Source: Croceivirga radicis (lineage in GTDB: Bacteria; Bacteroidota; Bacteroidia; Flavobacteriales; Flavobacteriaceae). Taken from it: 64,000 bases of DNA. The notes below the pieces were generated by a model. That model worked only from the letters and a program-made list of their open reading frames with translations, was not told where the DNA came from and ran no database searches. A program made the translations under genes and the position numbers. Location: contig NZ_MTBC01000009.1 of NCBI RefSeq assembly GCF_002072105.2, positions 1 to 64,000 of the forward strand, in the 5' to 3' direction. Shown piece by piece: positions 16,697 to 23,224 of the stretch (position 1 is the stretch's first letter; each line of letters opens with the position of its first letter).

Positions 16697-17322
16697 AGCG
16701 ATAGTACGTTTTTGAAGTTCGCCTTAATACGCTGGTCGTGTGTAATCACGATGAGGTTCGCCTTATTTGCAGTTGCTTGTTCTTGTAATAACTGCATTAC
16801 TTTAGTACAATTGGTATCGTCTAAGCTAGAGGTGGGTTCGTCCGCTAATATTAATTTAGGTTGATGTACCACTGCCAGCGCGATACCCAAGCGTTGTAAT
16901 TGACCAATACTTAATTCGTTTGTTTTTTTGTTCTGGCAATCTGCAATCCCTAATACGTTTAATAATTCTACAAGAGCATTTTTATTACTTGTTTTTTTTG
17001 TAAAGTATAAGCGTGCTTTTAGATTTTCTAATACGGTTAATGACCTTAACGCATGATTGTTCTGAAAAACCATACCTATTTGCTTACCTCTGAACGCATC
17101 TAGCGCTTTGGCGGATAGGGTAGTGATATTGGTGTGGTTTATGGTAATGTTACCCGTAGCCGGATTTAGCAAACCTGCCAAAAGATGTAAAAGGGTTGTT
17201 TTGCCTACACCAGATTTCCCCAAAATAAGAAGACTTTCTGCCTCATCTAAATTTAGATTAGGAAAAGCCAAAACGGAAGAACTGCTAGGATATTGATATG
17301 TGAGGCTATTACTACTTATCAT
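16693..17322 (-). CDS. ABC transporter ATP-binding protein, LolD/MacB type
   Basis: The 209 residues hold one complete nucleotide-binding domain. Walker A is GKSGVGKT (35-42), the Q-loop VFQNNHAL, the signature LSIGQLQRL (137-145, one change from LSGGQ), Walker B LILADEP, the D-loop SSLD and the switch ITHD. It powers the permease encoded next (4-bp overlap). The LolD-like size and FtsX-type partner mark a mechanotransmission-type ABC system rather than a classical ZnuC importer. Confidence 0.93.
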   Translation of the reverse strand: MISSNSLTYQYPSSSSVLAFPNLNLDEAESLLILGKSGVGKTTLLHLLAGLLNPATGNITINHTNITTLSAKALDAFRGKQIGMVFQNNHALRSLTVLENLKARLYFTKKTSNKNALVELLNVLGIADCQNKKTNELSIGQLQRLGIALAVVHQPKLILADEPTSSLDDTNCTKVMQLLQEQATANKANLIVITHDQRIKANFKNVLSL

Positions 17323-17393
17323 ACAATTGTGCTAAAAAAGAAGCTTAAAGATAGTATGTAGCATACATCTGATGGATAGTTTTAGATTTAATT

Positions 17394-18056
17394 TTAAAGT
17401 GCTACATGTTGTAATATTCCTAGAAATTCTTCTCTTTTTCTATCATTTTTAAAACAACCACCATATTCTAATGTGGTGGTAAAACTATCTTTATCTTTTA
17501 TACCCCTGGAAGACACACAGAGATGTTTGGTGGTAATCATGACAATTACATCTTCCGTATCCAATATGTTTTGCAGGTCTTTTAAGAGCTGCATGGATAA
17601 ACGTTCTTGTACTTGGGGTCTATGGGCATAATAATCTACCAATCTGTTAATTTTAGAAAGACCTATGACTTTTTCTTTTGGTACATAGCCAATGTGAGCG
17701 TGCCCAGTAATGGGTAAAAAGTGATGCTCACAAGAAGAATCTATGGTAATATTTTGTTCTACCAGTAATTTGTTATAACCGTATTTGTTCTCGAAAACGG
17801 AGAGTTTTGGCTTGTTTGACGGATTTAGACCATAAAATAATTCTTTTACATACATTTTCGCAAAACGGTAAGGTGTGCCAGACAGACTGTCGTCTGTAAG
17901 GTCTAATCCTAGTTCTTCCATTATTTTGCCAAAATGGTGCTGTATAGCTGTAATCTTTTGATCATCGGTTTTGTCAAAAGCGCCTGCAACCATTGGGGTA
18001 TCTACACTGAATCCAATATGATTGTCTCCTATAATCTCTATTTTCTCTTTATCCAT
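17394..18056 (-). CDS. folE: GTP cyclohydrolase I
   Basis: This 220-residue FolE converts GTP to dihydroneopterin triphosphate, the first step of folate/pterin synthesis. It has the zinc-binding residues Cys109 and His112 (CEHHFLPITGHAHIGY) and Cys180 (KHLCVSSRGIKD). So it is the Zn-dependent type-I enzyme, not the FolE2/COG1469 form normally induced under zinc starvation. The gene overlaps the MerC-like gene by 8 bp and shares its putative Zur operator, which is notable for a zinc enzyme. Confidence 0.95.
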   Translation of the reverse strand: MDKEKIEIIGDNHIGFSVDTPMVAGAFDKTDDQKITAIQHHFGKIMEELGLDLTDDSLSGTPYRFAKMYVKELFYGLNPSNKPKLSVFENKYGYNKLLVEQNITIDSSCEHHFLPITGHAHIGYVPKEKVIGLSKINRLVDYYAHRPQVQERLSMQLLKDLQNILDTEDVIVMITTKHLCVSSRGIKDKDSFTTTLEYGGCFKNDRKREEFLGILQHVAL

Positions 18057-18447
18057 TTTTGGTACAGCACGTATCGGTTTTACATTGGCAGTATTTTCTA
18101 TTGTATAGATGTAGTATTACCAAACTTATGGCTACAACATAGGTTGCTATTTCGGGTAGTGGAAAACCCTCAAACTTTTCATTCAACAATAAAAAAGTTA
18201 AAGCAAACCAGCTCAACCATAAGGCAGGTTTTATTCTTGGTGCAGCGGTTGTTTTTGTTGCCTGAAAAACTGCCAGAAAAGAGATAATTAAAAAGAAAAT
18301 ATCTAACTGCTTCCACCAGTTAGGAACAACACCGGACTCAATGCCGATGGGCAGTAAAAATAAAAATGGGGTAGCTATACAATGCACCAAGCATAATGCA
18401 CTAGCTAAAGCGCCCAAAGTATCTGGTTTTTTTAAGGTAATATTCAT
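18049..18447 (-). CDS. MerC-domain membrane protein
   Basis: The 132 residues have four hydrophobic segments and the MerC-like N-terminal pattern GALASALCLVHCIATPFLF, with Cys19 and His22-Cys23 in or near TM1. The C-terminus is Cys-rich (YCQCKTDTCC). MerC family members carry metal ions across the inner membrane; in Bacteroidota they are often Zur-linked. It is the first gene of the long minus-strand run, with the palindromic operator 10-26 bp before its start codon. Confidence 0.85.
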   Translation of the reverse strand: MNITLKKPDTLGALASALCLVHCIATPFLFLLPIGIESGVVPNWWKQLDIFFLIISFLAVFQATKTTAAPRIKPALWLSWFALTFLLLNEKFEGFPLPEIATYVVAISLVILHLYNRKYCQCKTDTCCTKNG

Positions 18448-18456
18448 TCCTCTTTA

Positions 18457-18473
18457 TTGCAATTGAATTGCAA
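18457..18473. promoter_or_regulatory. Putative Zur operator (TTGCAATT-G-AATTGCAA)
   Basis: This perfect 8-1-8 palindrome lies in the 76-bp gap between the divergent MerC-like and Fur-family genes. Two further half-sites follow towards the repressor gene (AATTGCAA at 18493-18500 and a TTGCA-like stretch near 18506). A TAAATTTG box (18512-18519, matching TAnnTTTG) stands immediately before the repressor ATG, preceded by TTG at 18489 with 20 bp between. Position and symmetry fit autoregulation plus control of the minus-strand run. Confidence 0.75.
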
Positions 18474-18523
18474 AAGTACTCAAAGTGATTGTAATTGCAA
18501 CTGTTTTGCATTAAATTTGTGAT

Positions 18524-18904
18524 ATGGGAGTAGTAAGAACCACAAAAACGGTACGGTTGGTAACGCAATTTTTTGATACCTATGAGCATGCAATTGGGGT
18601 GTTAGATTTGGTAGAGAAGTTTAAGGAAGAAATGAACCGTTCCACCATTTATAGAATTCTAGACCGTTTGGAAGATGAGGGCAAAGTACATTCTTTTTTA
18701 GGTGCAAATGGATTAAAGCACTATGCCAAATGCAAAGATTGCAACCATAAAGAGCATGTAGATGTACATCCACACTTTCAATGTACTAATTGTGGAATGG
18801 TAGAATGTGTTGCTTACGAAATAAAAATACCGGCACTACCAGATAAGAGCGTGGAGCAGGCACAATTACTCTTAACAGGTATTTGTGCAAATTGCAAGGA
18901 TTAA
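18524..18904 (+). CDS. Fur-family repressor, probably Zur
   Basis: This 126-residue protein is slightly shorter than typical Fur. The winged helix is about 25-60 (NRSTIYRILDRLEDEGKVH). The regulatory metal region has HYAKCKDCNHKEHVDVHPHF, and the structural zinc site is made of CTNC (87-90) and CANC (121-124). Zur identity is inferred from the adjacent MerC-like, FolE and His-rich ABC genes rather than from residues alone. The start is ATG 18524; a -7 box ends 4 bp upstream, implying a leaderless or very short-leader transcript. Confidence 0.9.
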   Translation: MGVVRTTKTVRLVTQFFDTYEHAIGVLDLVEKFKEEMNRSTIYRILDRLEDEGKVHSFLGANGLKHYAKCKDCNHKEHVDVHPHFQCTNCGMVECVAYEIKIPALPDKSVEQAQLLLTGICANCKD

Positions 18905-19971
18905 TTAGCATCTGCCAGTATACCAATACACATTAGGGTTTCTCCTTTTAACACAGGTGGTGTACCAATTTTGTACAGAATTATTCCTGTTGCCGTGGCA
19001 TTTATTTTAGTAAGGGTATGCCCAAATTCGTTGGTAATATAGCCCACTTCTTGTCCTTTGGTAACCCTGTCTCCTGCAATAAAAGAACTGTAAAATATCC
19101 CGTTCTGGGGTACTTTTATGTAAGATTGATTGTTGTAATGCCGTAAGGTGTTCAAGGTTAATTCTGGTTCATTAACAGCTAACATTTCCATCGTCTTTAG
19201 AACATTGTAAATACCTTTCTTATTAAGTTTTACAGCCTCTTCTTGAACGGTACCCAATTTACCTGCTTCAAAACTTACACCAACTTTGCCATCTTGTACG
19301 GCTTGTTTAAAAGCGTACTTAGCGGGTTCGGTTTCTTGTAAAGTATAGGGATAAGAAACCACATTGGTAAAACCACTTTGTTCAGCTAAATTCCTTGCCA
19401 TAGCCGTTGCCTCAGCATGGTTTTGGTTATTATAAAAACAAGCAAAAGGTATTAAATCTTCACTAGCGTCACCGCCATGTATATCTAAAAAGACATCGCT
19501 AACGGGAATAATGTTATTTGTAATGTAAAAAGCAATTTGTTGGGTAACCGTACCCTTTTCTTTACCAGGAAATGCATTATTTAGGTTAACACCATCCTTG
19601 GGATTAATAAAAGGTGACCTTCCGTAAAAGCTCCCCATATTACTGATCGGTAAAACAATTAGGTTACCTGATAATTTCTTAGGGTTTATTTCTTTTAAAA
19701 ATTCTTGAACAGCAATAATTGGAGGGTATTCATAGCCGTGAACGCCAGCTAGTATAGTCAAGGTTCTACCTGGCTTTTCTCCCTTAATTAACACCAGGGG
19801 CAGGGTAGCGGTGTTACCCTTTAAATCTCTAAATTCTATTAGTTGGTTCTTTCTAACTCCTGGTCCTAAATTATTCCAAACAGTGGAAAAATTATACTGT
19901 TGGGCATTAGCCAAGCAAACTAATAAAATGAAAGTGGGTAGCAACCAAATCCTTAATCTATTACGAATCAT
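18901..19971 (-). CDS. Exported succinylglutamate desuccinylase/aspartoacylase-family protein
   Basis: The 356 residues include a signal peptide (WLLPTFILLVCLANA). The zinc carboxypeptidase-like core has the ligands His78 and Glu81 (AGVHGYEYPP) and His165 (LDIHGGD), as in AstE/AspA enzymes, and SFEAGKLG probably supplies the general-base Glu. The last roughly 80 residues form a biotinyl/RnfC-like barrel (GDRVTKGQEVGYITNEFG). It probably deacylates an amino-acid derivative in the envelope. It ends convergently with the Fur gene, with a 4-bp overlap of the stops. Confidence 0.85.
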   Translation of the reverse strand: MIRNRLRIWLLPTFILLVCLANAQQYNFSTVWNNLGPGVRKNQLIEFRDLKGNTATLPLVLIKGEKPGRTLTILAGVHGYEYPPIIAVQEFLKEINPKKLSGNLIVLPISNMGSFYGRSPFINPKDGVNLNNAFPGKEKGTVTQQIAFYITNNIIPVSDVFLDIHGGDASEDLIPFACFYNNQNHAEATAMARNLAEQSGFTNVVSYPYTLQETEPAKYAFKQAVQDGKVGVSFEAGKLGTVQEEAVKLNKKGIYNVLKTMEMLAVNEPELTLNTLRHYNNQSYIKVPQNGIFYSSFIAGDRVTKGQEVGYITNEFGHTLTKINATATGIILYKIGTPPVLKGETLMCIGILADAN

Positions 19972-20038
19972 AAATTCAAAATTTATGATTGCAAAGCTAA
20001 AAACAGCTACAACATATTAACATACAATACTCCAAAAT

Positions 20039-20203
20039 TTATGAAAGCTTTTCTATTTGTTTCATAACCTCATTGGCTTCATACGCTTTTTCATCGCTTA
20101 GTTTTCTGTTAGATGTAGAAAGGGTATGTGCCTCTTTCATTAATTTGGCATATTGTTGCTGTAATTTTTCTTTCTCAGATTTTTTCTTAAATAAACCGAA
20201 CAT
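20039..20203 (-). CDS. Lacal_2735-family small protein
   Basis: Translation of the minus strand from ATG 20203 gives 54 residues starting MFGLFKKKSEKEKLQQQYAK, with LSTSNRKLSDEKAYEA further on, and a stop at 20039. This MFGLFKKKSEKEKL start and S-NRKLSDEKA core are typical of the small cytosolic Lacal_2735 family of Flavobacteria. It is a highly charged helical protein of unknown function. It follows the 20215-20436 gene by 11 bp and is probably cotranscribed. Confidence 0.75.
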   Translation of the reverse strand: MFGLFKKKSEKEKLQQQYAKLMKEAHTLSTSNRKLSDEKAYEANEVMKQIEKLS

Positions 20204-20214
20204 ATCTTCTTTGT

Positions 20215-20436
20215 TTAGACCAGGGGATTCCCTTTTAATCGTTTTTCTATTTTTCGTTTTTTAACGGTAATACGTTTCATTGCATCCATTAGCTTGCTAT
20301 CTTTTGTTTTCTTGTAAATTTCATTAATAGCTAAAACCAATTGTTTGGCCTCTCTGGAAGCTTCTACACGATCACTAGTAGACATGTGACTCATTGGTCT
20401 TTTCTCAAACTCTTCTGCTTTAAGTAATAAATCCAT
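20215..20436 (-). CDS. Small charged hypothetical protein
   Basis: The 73 residues are mostly helical and end in a strongly basic stretch (KRITVKKRKIEKRLKGN). There is no signal or membrane segment. It sits 11 bp upstream of the Lacal_2735-type gene on the same strand, which supports it being real. The basic tail could bind nucleic acid, but nothing proves that. The 216 bp upstream (20437-20652) are very AT-rich and show no other gene. Confidence 0.6.
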   Translation of the reverse strand: MDLLLKAEEFEKRPMSHMSTSDRVEASREAKQLVLAINEIYKKTKDSKLMDAMKRITVKKRKIEKRLKGNPLV

Positions 20437-20652
20437 ATCTTATTGTTTAATTAAAAATCTAAATAAATAAACAAAAAAATAAGAAAGCAAATTGTCTTTG
20501 TTTAATTAATATTATTTTGTGATTTGAACCAGTATGGAATAATACTTTAATTAATAACTACTTTTTTAAGTAAAATACGGTAGTCTAGAAGAAAATTAAT
20601 TCTTAATTAACACATAGTATATTTTTAAATGTTTAAGTTTATAATGAAAATA

Positions 20653-21000
20653 TTAAACAAAAATAAATAGTAGAACAAATGTGAACAAGTTAAGCAGTGC
20701 AAAGAGTAAAGAGGGTAGGGATAAAAGCAAGGAATCTTTAATCGCGATTCGCATTATAAATCCGGAAAACAGTAATACGGCCAAACATAAGGCACTTAAT
20801 AAAGCTAAATGGTTGTAGTAAAGGCCAATTAAAAGGCCAAAAGCACCTACTAATTGGAAAAAGCCTGTGCTAATTCTGTAGGAAGCCAAGTTATAACGTT
20901 CAAATTCTATCTTGATAAAAGGTGAAAAAAAACAGGATAGCCCAAAAAACAAAAAACTCAACGAGTTAAAAAGTAAAAGTCCCTTAAGAAATAATTGCAT
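20653..21000 (-). CDS. DoxX-like integral membrane protein
   Basis: The 115 residues have four hydrophobic segments (about 4-27, 42-62, 65-86 and 92-114) and the pattern RISTGFFQLVGAFGLLIG, which recalls DoxX-like proteins. It is divergent from a second DoxX-type gene with only 41 bp between the start codons, so the two share a promoter region. The function is unknown; DoxX-like proteins are linked to envelope redox or stress. Confidence 0.65.
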   Translation of the reverse strand: MQLFLKGLLLFNSLSFLFFGLSCFFSPFIKIEFERYNLASYRISTGFFQLVGAFGLLIGLYYNHLALLSALCLAVLLFSGFIMRIAIKDSLLLSLPSLLFALLNLFTFVLLFIFV

Positions 21001-21041
21001 TAAGTAATTGCTAACATATTACAAATCAACAAAGTTAAAGT

Positions 21042-21407
21042 ATGGATTATATATTAATTACGATTAAGGTGTTTATTTTTATAAGCATTGTTAATGTTTG
21101 GGTGTTTCGTTTTCACAAACCAACCCAATGGCGTGGCGGCAACGCCGACTCTATGAAAGATGAATTTGCCAATTATGGTTTAAGTGAACCTATTATGTAT
21201 TTGATAGGAGGTTTAAAACTTACTGCGGCAGGTCTGTTATTGGCCTCTATTTGGGTTTCTGGCTTAACATTTTATGGAGCTCTCCCCATGGCATTACTTA
21301 TGGCAGGTGCAATTTTTATGCACTTTAAAGTGAACGACCCAATAAAGAAATCCTTACCTGCATTCATCTTTCTAGTACTATCAATTTTATTACTAATCTT
21401 AAATTAA
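21042..21407 (+). CDS. DoxX-family membrane protein
   Basis: The 121 residues have four TM segments. The second carries EPIMYLIGGLKLTAAGLLLA, and a conserved cytosolic turn with FKVNDPIKKSLPA is typical of short DoxX members. It is followed after 7 bp by a DUF4199 gene, so the two form an operon. The biochemical role is not defined. Confidence 0.8.
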   Translation: MDYILITIKVFIFISIVNVWVFRFHKPTQWRGGNADSMKDEFANYGLSEPIMYLIGGLKLTAAGLLLASIWVSGLTFYGALPMALLMAGAIFMHFKVNDPIKKSLPAFIFLVLSILLLILN

Positions 21408-21414
21408 AGAAATC

Positions 21415-21885
21415 ATGAAAAATTTTACACTGCCTATCCGCTTTGGATTGGCCACTAGTGGATCCCTAATAGCTTATTTTTTGGTATTGGCCTTATTTGA
21501 TTGGCATACCAATATTTTTTACAGTCTTTTTAATGGAATAATAACGGGCTTTGGTATTTATGAGGCAATCAAATATAGAAAGTTAGAAGAGGGTAAGGCA
21601 TTTAATTATCGTAAAGGGTTTGAAACAGGTATTATAACCGGTTTTATGGCTACCCTAATTTTTACTTTGTTTTTTACCGTTTATACTACAGAGGTAAATC
21701 CGGCTTTTCTTGCCCAACTTTCTGCACAATGGTTTAGTAATTTAGAGTTTAAGGGAATTGTTTATTTTACCGTAGCTATCATGGGCTTTGCTACCTCTTT
21801 AGTGTTAACGCTTTCCTTTATGCAGCTTTTTAAGGTGCCTAATACGCTTAAAAGAAAAAAGCCATTGCACGTAGTAACGGAATAA
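21415..21885 (+). CDS. DUF4199 membrane protein
   Basis: The 156 residues have four TM segments and the DUF4199 pattern IITGFGIYEAIKYRKLEEGKAFNYRKGFETGIITG. It is an integral inner-membrane protein of unknown function found widely in Bacteroidota. It is cotranscribed with the preceding DoxX gene, and a strong hairpin terminator follows at 21911-21936. Confidence 0.8.
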   Translation: MKNFTLPIRFGLATSGSLIAYFLVLALFDWHTNIFYSLFNGIITGFGIYEAIKYRKLEEGKAFNYRKGFETGIITGFMATLIFTLFFTVYTTEVNPAFLAQLSAQWFSNLEFKGIVYFTVAIMGFATSLVLTLSFMQLFKVPNTLKRKKPLHVVTE

Positions 21886-21910
21886 AAGTTTACTTTAAAA
21901 GTAGTTACGC

Positions 21911-21936
21911 AAAGCAAGCAGTAATGCTTGCTTTTT
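21911..21936 (+). terminator. Rho-independent terminator after the DUF4199 gene
   Basis: AAAGCAAGCA-gtaa-TGCTTGCTTT is followed by T residues, 25 bp after the DUF4199 stop codon. Confidence 0.85.
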
Positions 21937-22043
21937 AATAATAGCGCTTAAGGCTGTATGGCAATAGGGATGCTATGCCTTTCTGAATAAGACATGCTAT
22001 ATGTCTATATGTTAAGTTGAATTGGAATAAAACTAGAAAAGAA

Positions 22044-22074
22044 AAAAGCAAGCTAAATTTTTTAGTTTGCTTTT
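22044..22074 (-). terminator. Terminator hairpin downstream of a tRNA remnant
   Basis: The stem AAAGCAAGCTAAA/TTTAGTTTGCTTT has one wobble pair; on the minus strand it ends in TTTTTTC. It lies downstream of a decayed tRNA 3' end (22086-22101, minus strand), the same arrangement as the intact tRNA-Arg and its terminator. Confidence 0.65.
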
Positions 22075-22085
22075 CATTTAACTTG

Positions 22086-22101
22086 TGACCCCGGCAGAAT
22101 T
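22086..22101 (-). pseudogene. tRNA 3'-end remnant or old att-like duplication
   Basis: TGACCCCGGCAGAATT matches the first 16 plus-strand bases (3' end) of the intact tRNA-Arg gene at 14 of 16 positions, including the complement of acceptor and T-stem bases. The resemblance stops there: no D-arm, anticodon arm or 5' acceptor can be found further on. It is either the last trace of a deleted tRNA gene or a duplication left by a tRNA-targeting element. The rest of 21886-22254 holds two terminators and no gene. Confidence 0.45.
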
Positions 22102-22214
22102 ACCTTAGGTGTTCCTTTGAGTCCTCCCATGAACATGGAAAATTCATTTGCAAGGCAATGGCATTTTCATTTCTTCCAAACGTTTAAAGTGTAGCTTCAT
22201 GTTTTTCAAAAATG

Positions 22215-22246
22215 AAAAAAGTCCATCATAAAAATGATGGACTTCT
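22215..22246 (-). terminator. Terminator of the tRNA-Arg gene
   Basis: The perfect 9-bp stem GTCCATCAT-aaaa-ATGATGGAC (22221-22242) is followed on the minus strand by TTTTTTC. It begins 12 bp beyond the tRNA 3' end. Confidence 0.85.
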
Positions 22247-22254
22247 GCTTTAAG

Positions 22255-22328
22255 TGACCGCGGCAGGATTCAAACCTGCAACCTTCTGAGCCGTAATCAG
22301 ATGCGCTATTCAGTTGCGCCACGCGGCC
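22255..22328 (-). tRNA. tRNA-Arg (ACG anticodon)
   Basis: The minus strand folds into a full cloverleaf. Acceptor stem GGCCGCG pairs with CGCGGTC (one G-T pair), D-stem is GCGC/GCGC, anticodon stem TCTGA/TCAGA closes the loop TTACGGC, and T-stem GCAGG/CCTGC closes TTTGAAT. The anticodon is ACG, normally deaminated to ICG to read CGU/CGC/CGA. The discriminator base is A; CCA is not encoded, so it must be added after transcription. Confidence 0.93.
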
Positions 22329-22389
22329 TTATTTAAGGGGTGCAAATATATTTCTTTTTACCTTTACTGCAAAAATAGAGCGCAAAAAA

Positions 22390-22902
22390 ATGGATTTTAA
22401 ATCATTTATTCGTGATGTGGCCGATTTTCCAAAGGAAGGAATTGTCTTTAAAGATATAACTCCACTTTTAAAGAACCCAGATGCCTTGAACAACGCCTGT
22501 GATACATTAGCAGGTTTTTTAGAAGGCAAGCAAGTTGATAAGGTAATAGGAGTAGACAGTCGCGGATTTATTTTTGCCCCAATGTTGGCCTCTAAATTAG
22601 GCGCTGGCTTTGTGCCTGTACGTAAAAAAGGAAAACTGCCTTACGCTACGGAAGCCGCCAGTTATGATTTGGAATACGGTACGGATACCTTGGAAATTCA
22701 CGTAGATGCCATTGAGAAAGGCGAAAAAGTACTAATCCATGACGATGTATTGGCTACCGGTGGTACCGCTGCAGCAGTTTGTGAGTTGGTGAAACGATTG
22801 GGGGGTGAAATTGTACAATGTAATTTTTTAATACACCTATCTTTTCTGCAAGGTGAATCAAAATTAAATCATGTACCGGTGAAATCATTAATTAAATACT
22901 AA
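22390..22902 (+). CDS. apt: Adenine phosphoribosyltransferase
   Basis: The 170 residues match bacterial Apt in length. The start FIRDVADFPKEGIVFKDITP is typical, GVDSRGFIFAP and the flexible loop VPVRKKGKLP follow, and the PRPP-binding motif VLIHDDVLATGGTA is at 114-127. It salvages adenine to AMP with PRPP in the cytosol. It is divergent from the tRNA-Arg gene. Its stop overlaps by 4 bp the stop of a small convergent ORF. Confidence 0.96.
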   Translation: MDFKSFIRDVADFPKEGIVFKDITPLLKNPDALNNACDTLAGFLEGKQVDKVIGVDSRGFIFAPMLASKLGAGFVPVRKKGKLPYATEAASYDLEYGTDTLEIHVDAIEKGEKVLIHDDVLATGGTAAAVCELVKRLGGEIVQCNFLIHLSFLQGESKLNHVPVKSLIKY

Positions 22903-23039
22903 TCTAGCGCACGGCAAGTAACGTAATAACGCCAACCAATAATTGCCAATTGAAATTTAGAAGCCTTAGTTAAATCTAATTGTTTTTTGGAGTAGGAGGG
23001 GAGGAGTTGTTTATTGAGCTTGGCTAAAAATTTATACAC
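22899..23039 (-). CDS. Small basic protein, GTG start (46 residues)
   Basis: A minus-strand frame from GTG 23039 to TAG 22899 encodes MYKFLAKLNKQLLPSYSKKQ followed by LDLTKASKFQLAIIGWRYY and VTCRALD. The A-rich stretch AAAAAAAGAA precedes the start, as is usual for flavobacterial initiation. The composition is protein-like (Trp, Tyr, Lys/Leu pattern) and it ends exactly at the apt stop with a 4-bp convergent overlap, as two other gene pairs here do. The function is unknown. The frame stays open upstream to a TAA near 23074, so the start could lie slightly earlier at a non-ATG codon. Confidence 0.55.
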   Translation of the reverse strand: MYKFLAKLNKQLLPSYSKKQLDLTKASKFQLAIIGWRYYVTCRALD

Positions 23040-23175
23040 GGTATTCTTTTTTTGTTGGTATCTATTCCTAATTTAAACAGGACCAAAGTACAACAATTGA
23101 AAGACACGGTTATAAAAGTCTAGTGATTGTAAGTTCGGATTGGTATCTGCTAGCATTCTCGCTTACTTTCCAATT

Positions 23176-23204
23176 AAAAAAGCCCGGTTTTTCCGGGCTT
23201 TTAT
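23176..23204. terminator. Bidirectional terminator before the SPFH gene end
   Basis: AAAAAGCCCGG-ttt-TTCCGGGCTTTT forms a strong GC stem with A and T tracts on both sides. It lies 21 bp beyond the stop of the minus-strand SPFH gene and also blocks plus-strand transcription from apt. Apart from the 46-residue ORF, the 22903-23224 gap holds nothing else that I recognise. Confidence 0.85.
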
Positions 23205-23224
23205 TTGCATAGTATGGGTGGTGT

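Noticed and set aside
18401-18589. 62-residue minus-strand ORF over the Zur operator
   Set aside because: It covers the regulatory palindrome and the start of the Fur-family gene; the operator and flanking genes explain the region.
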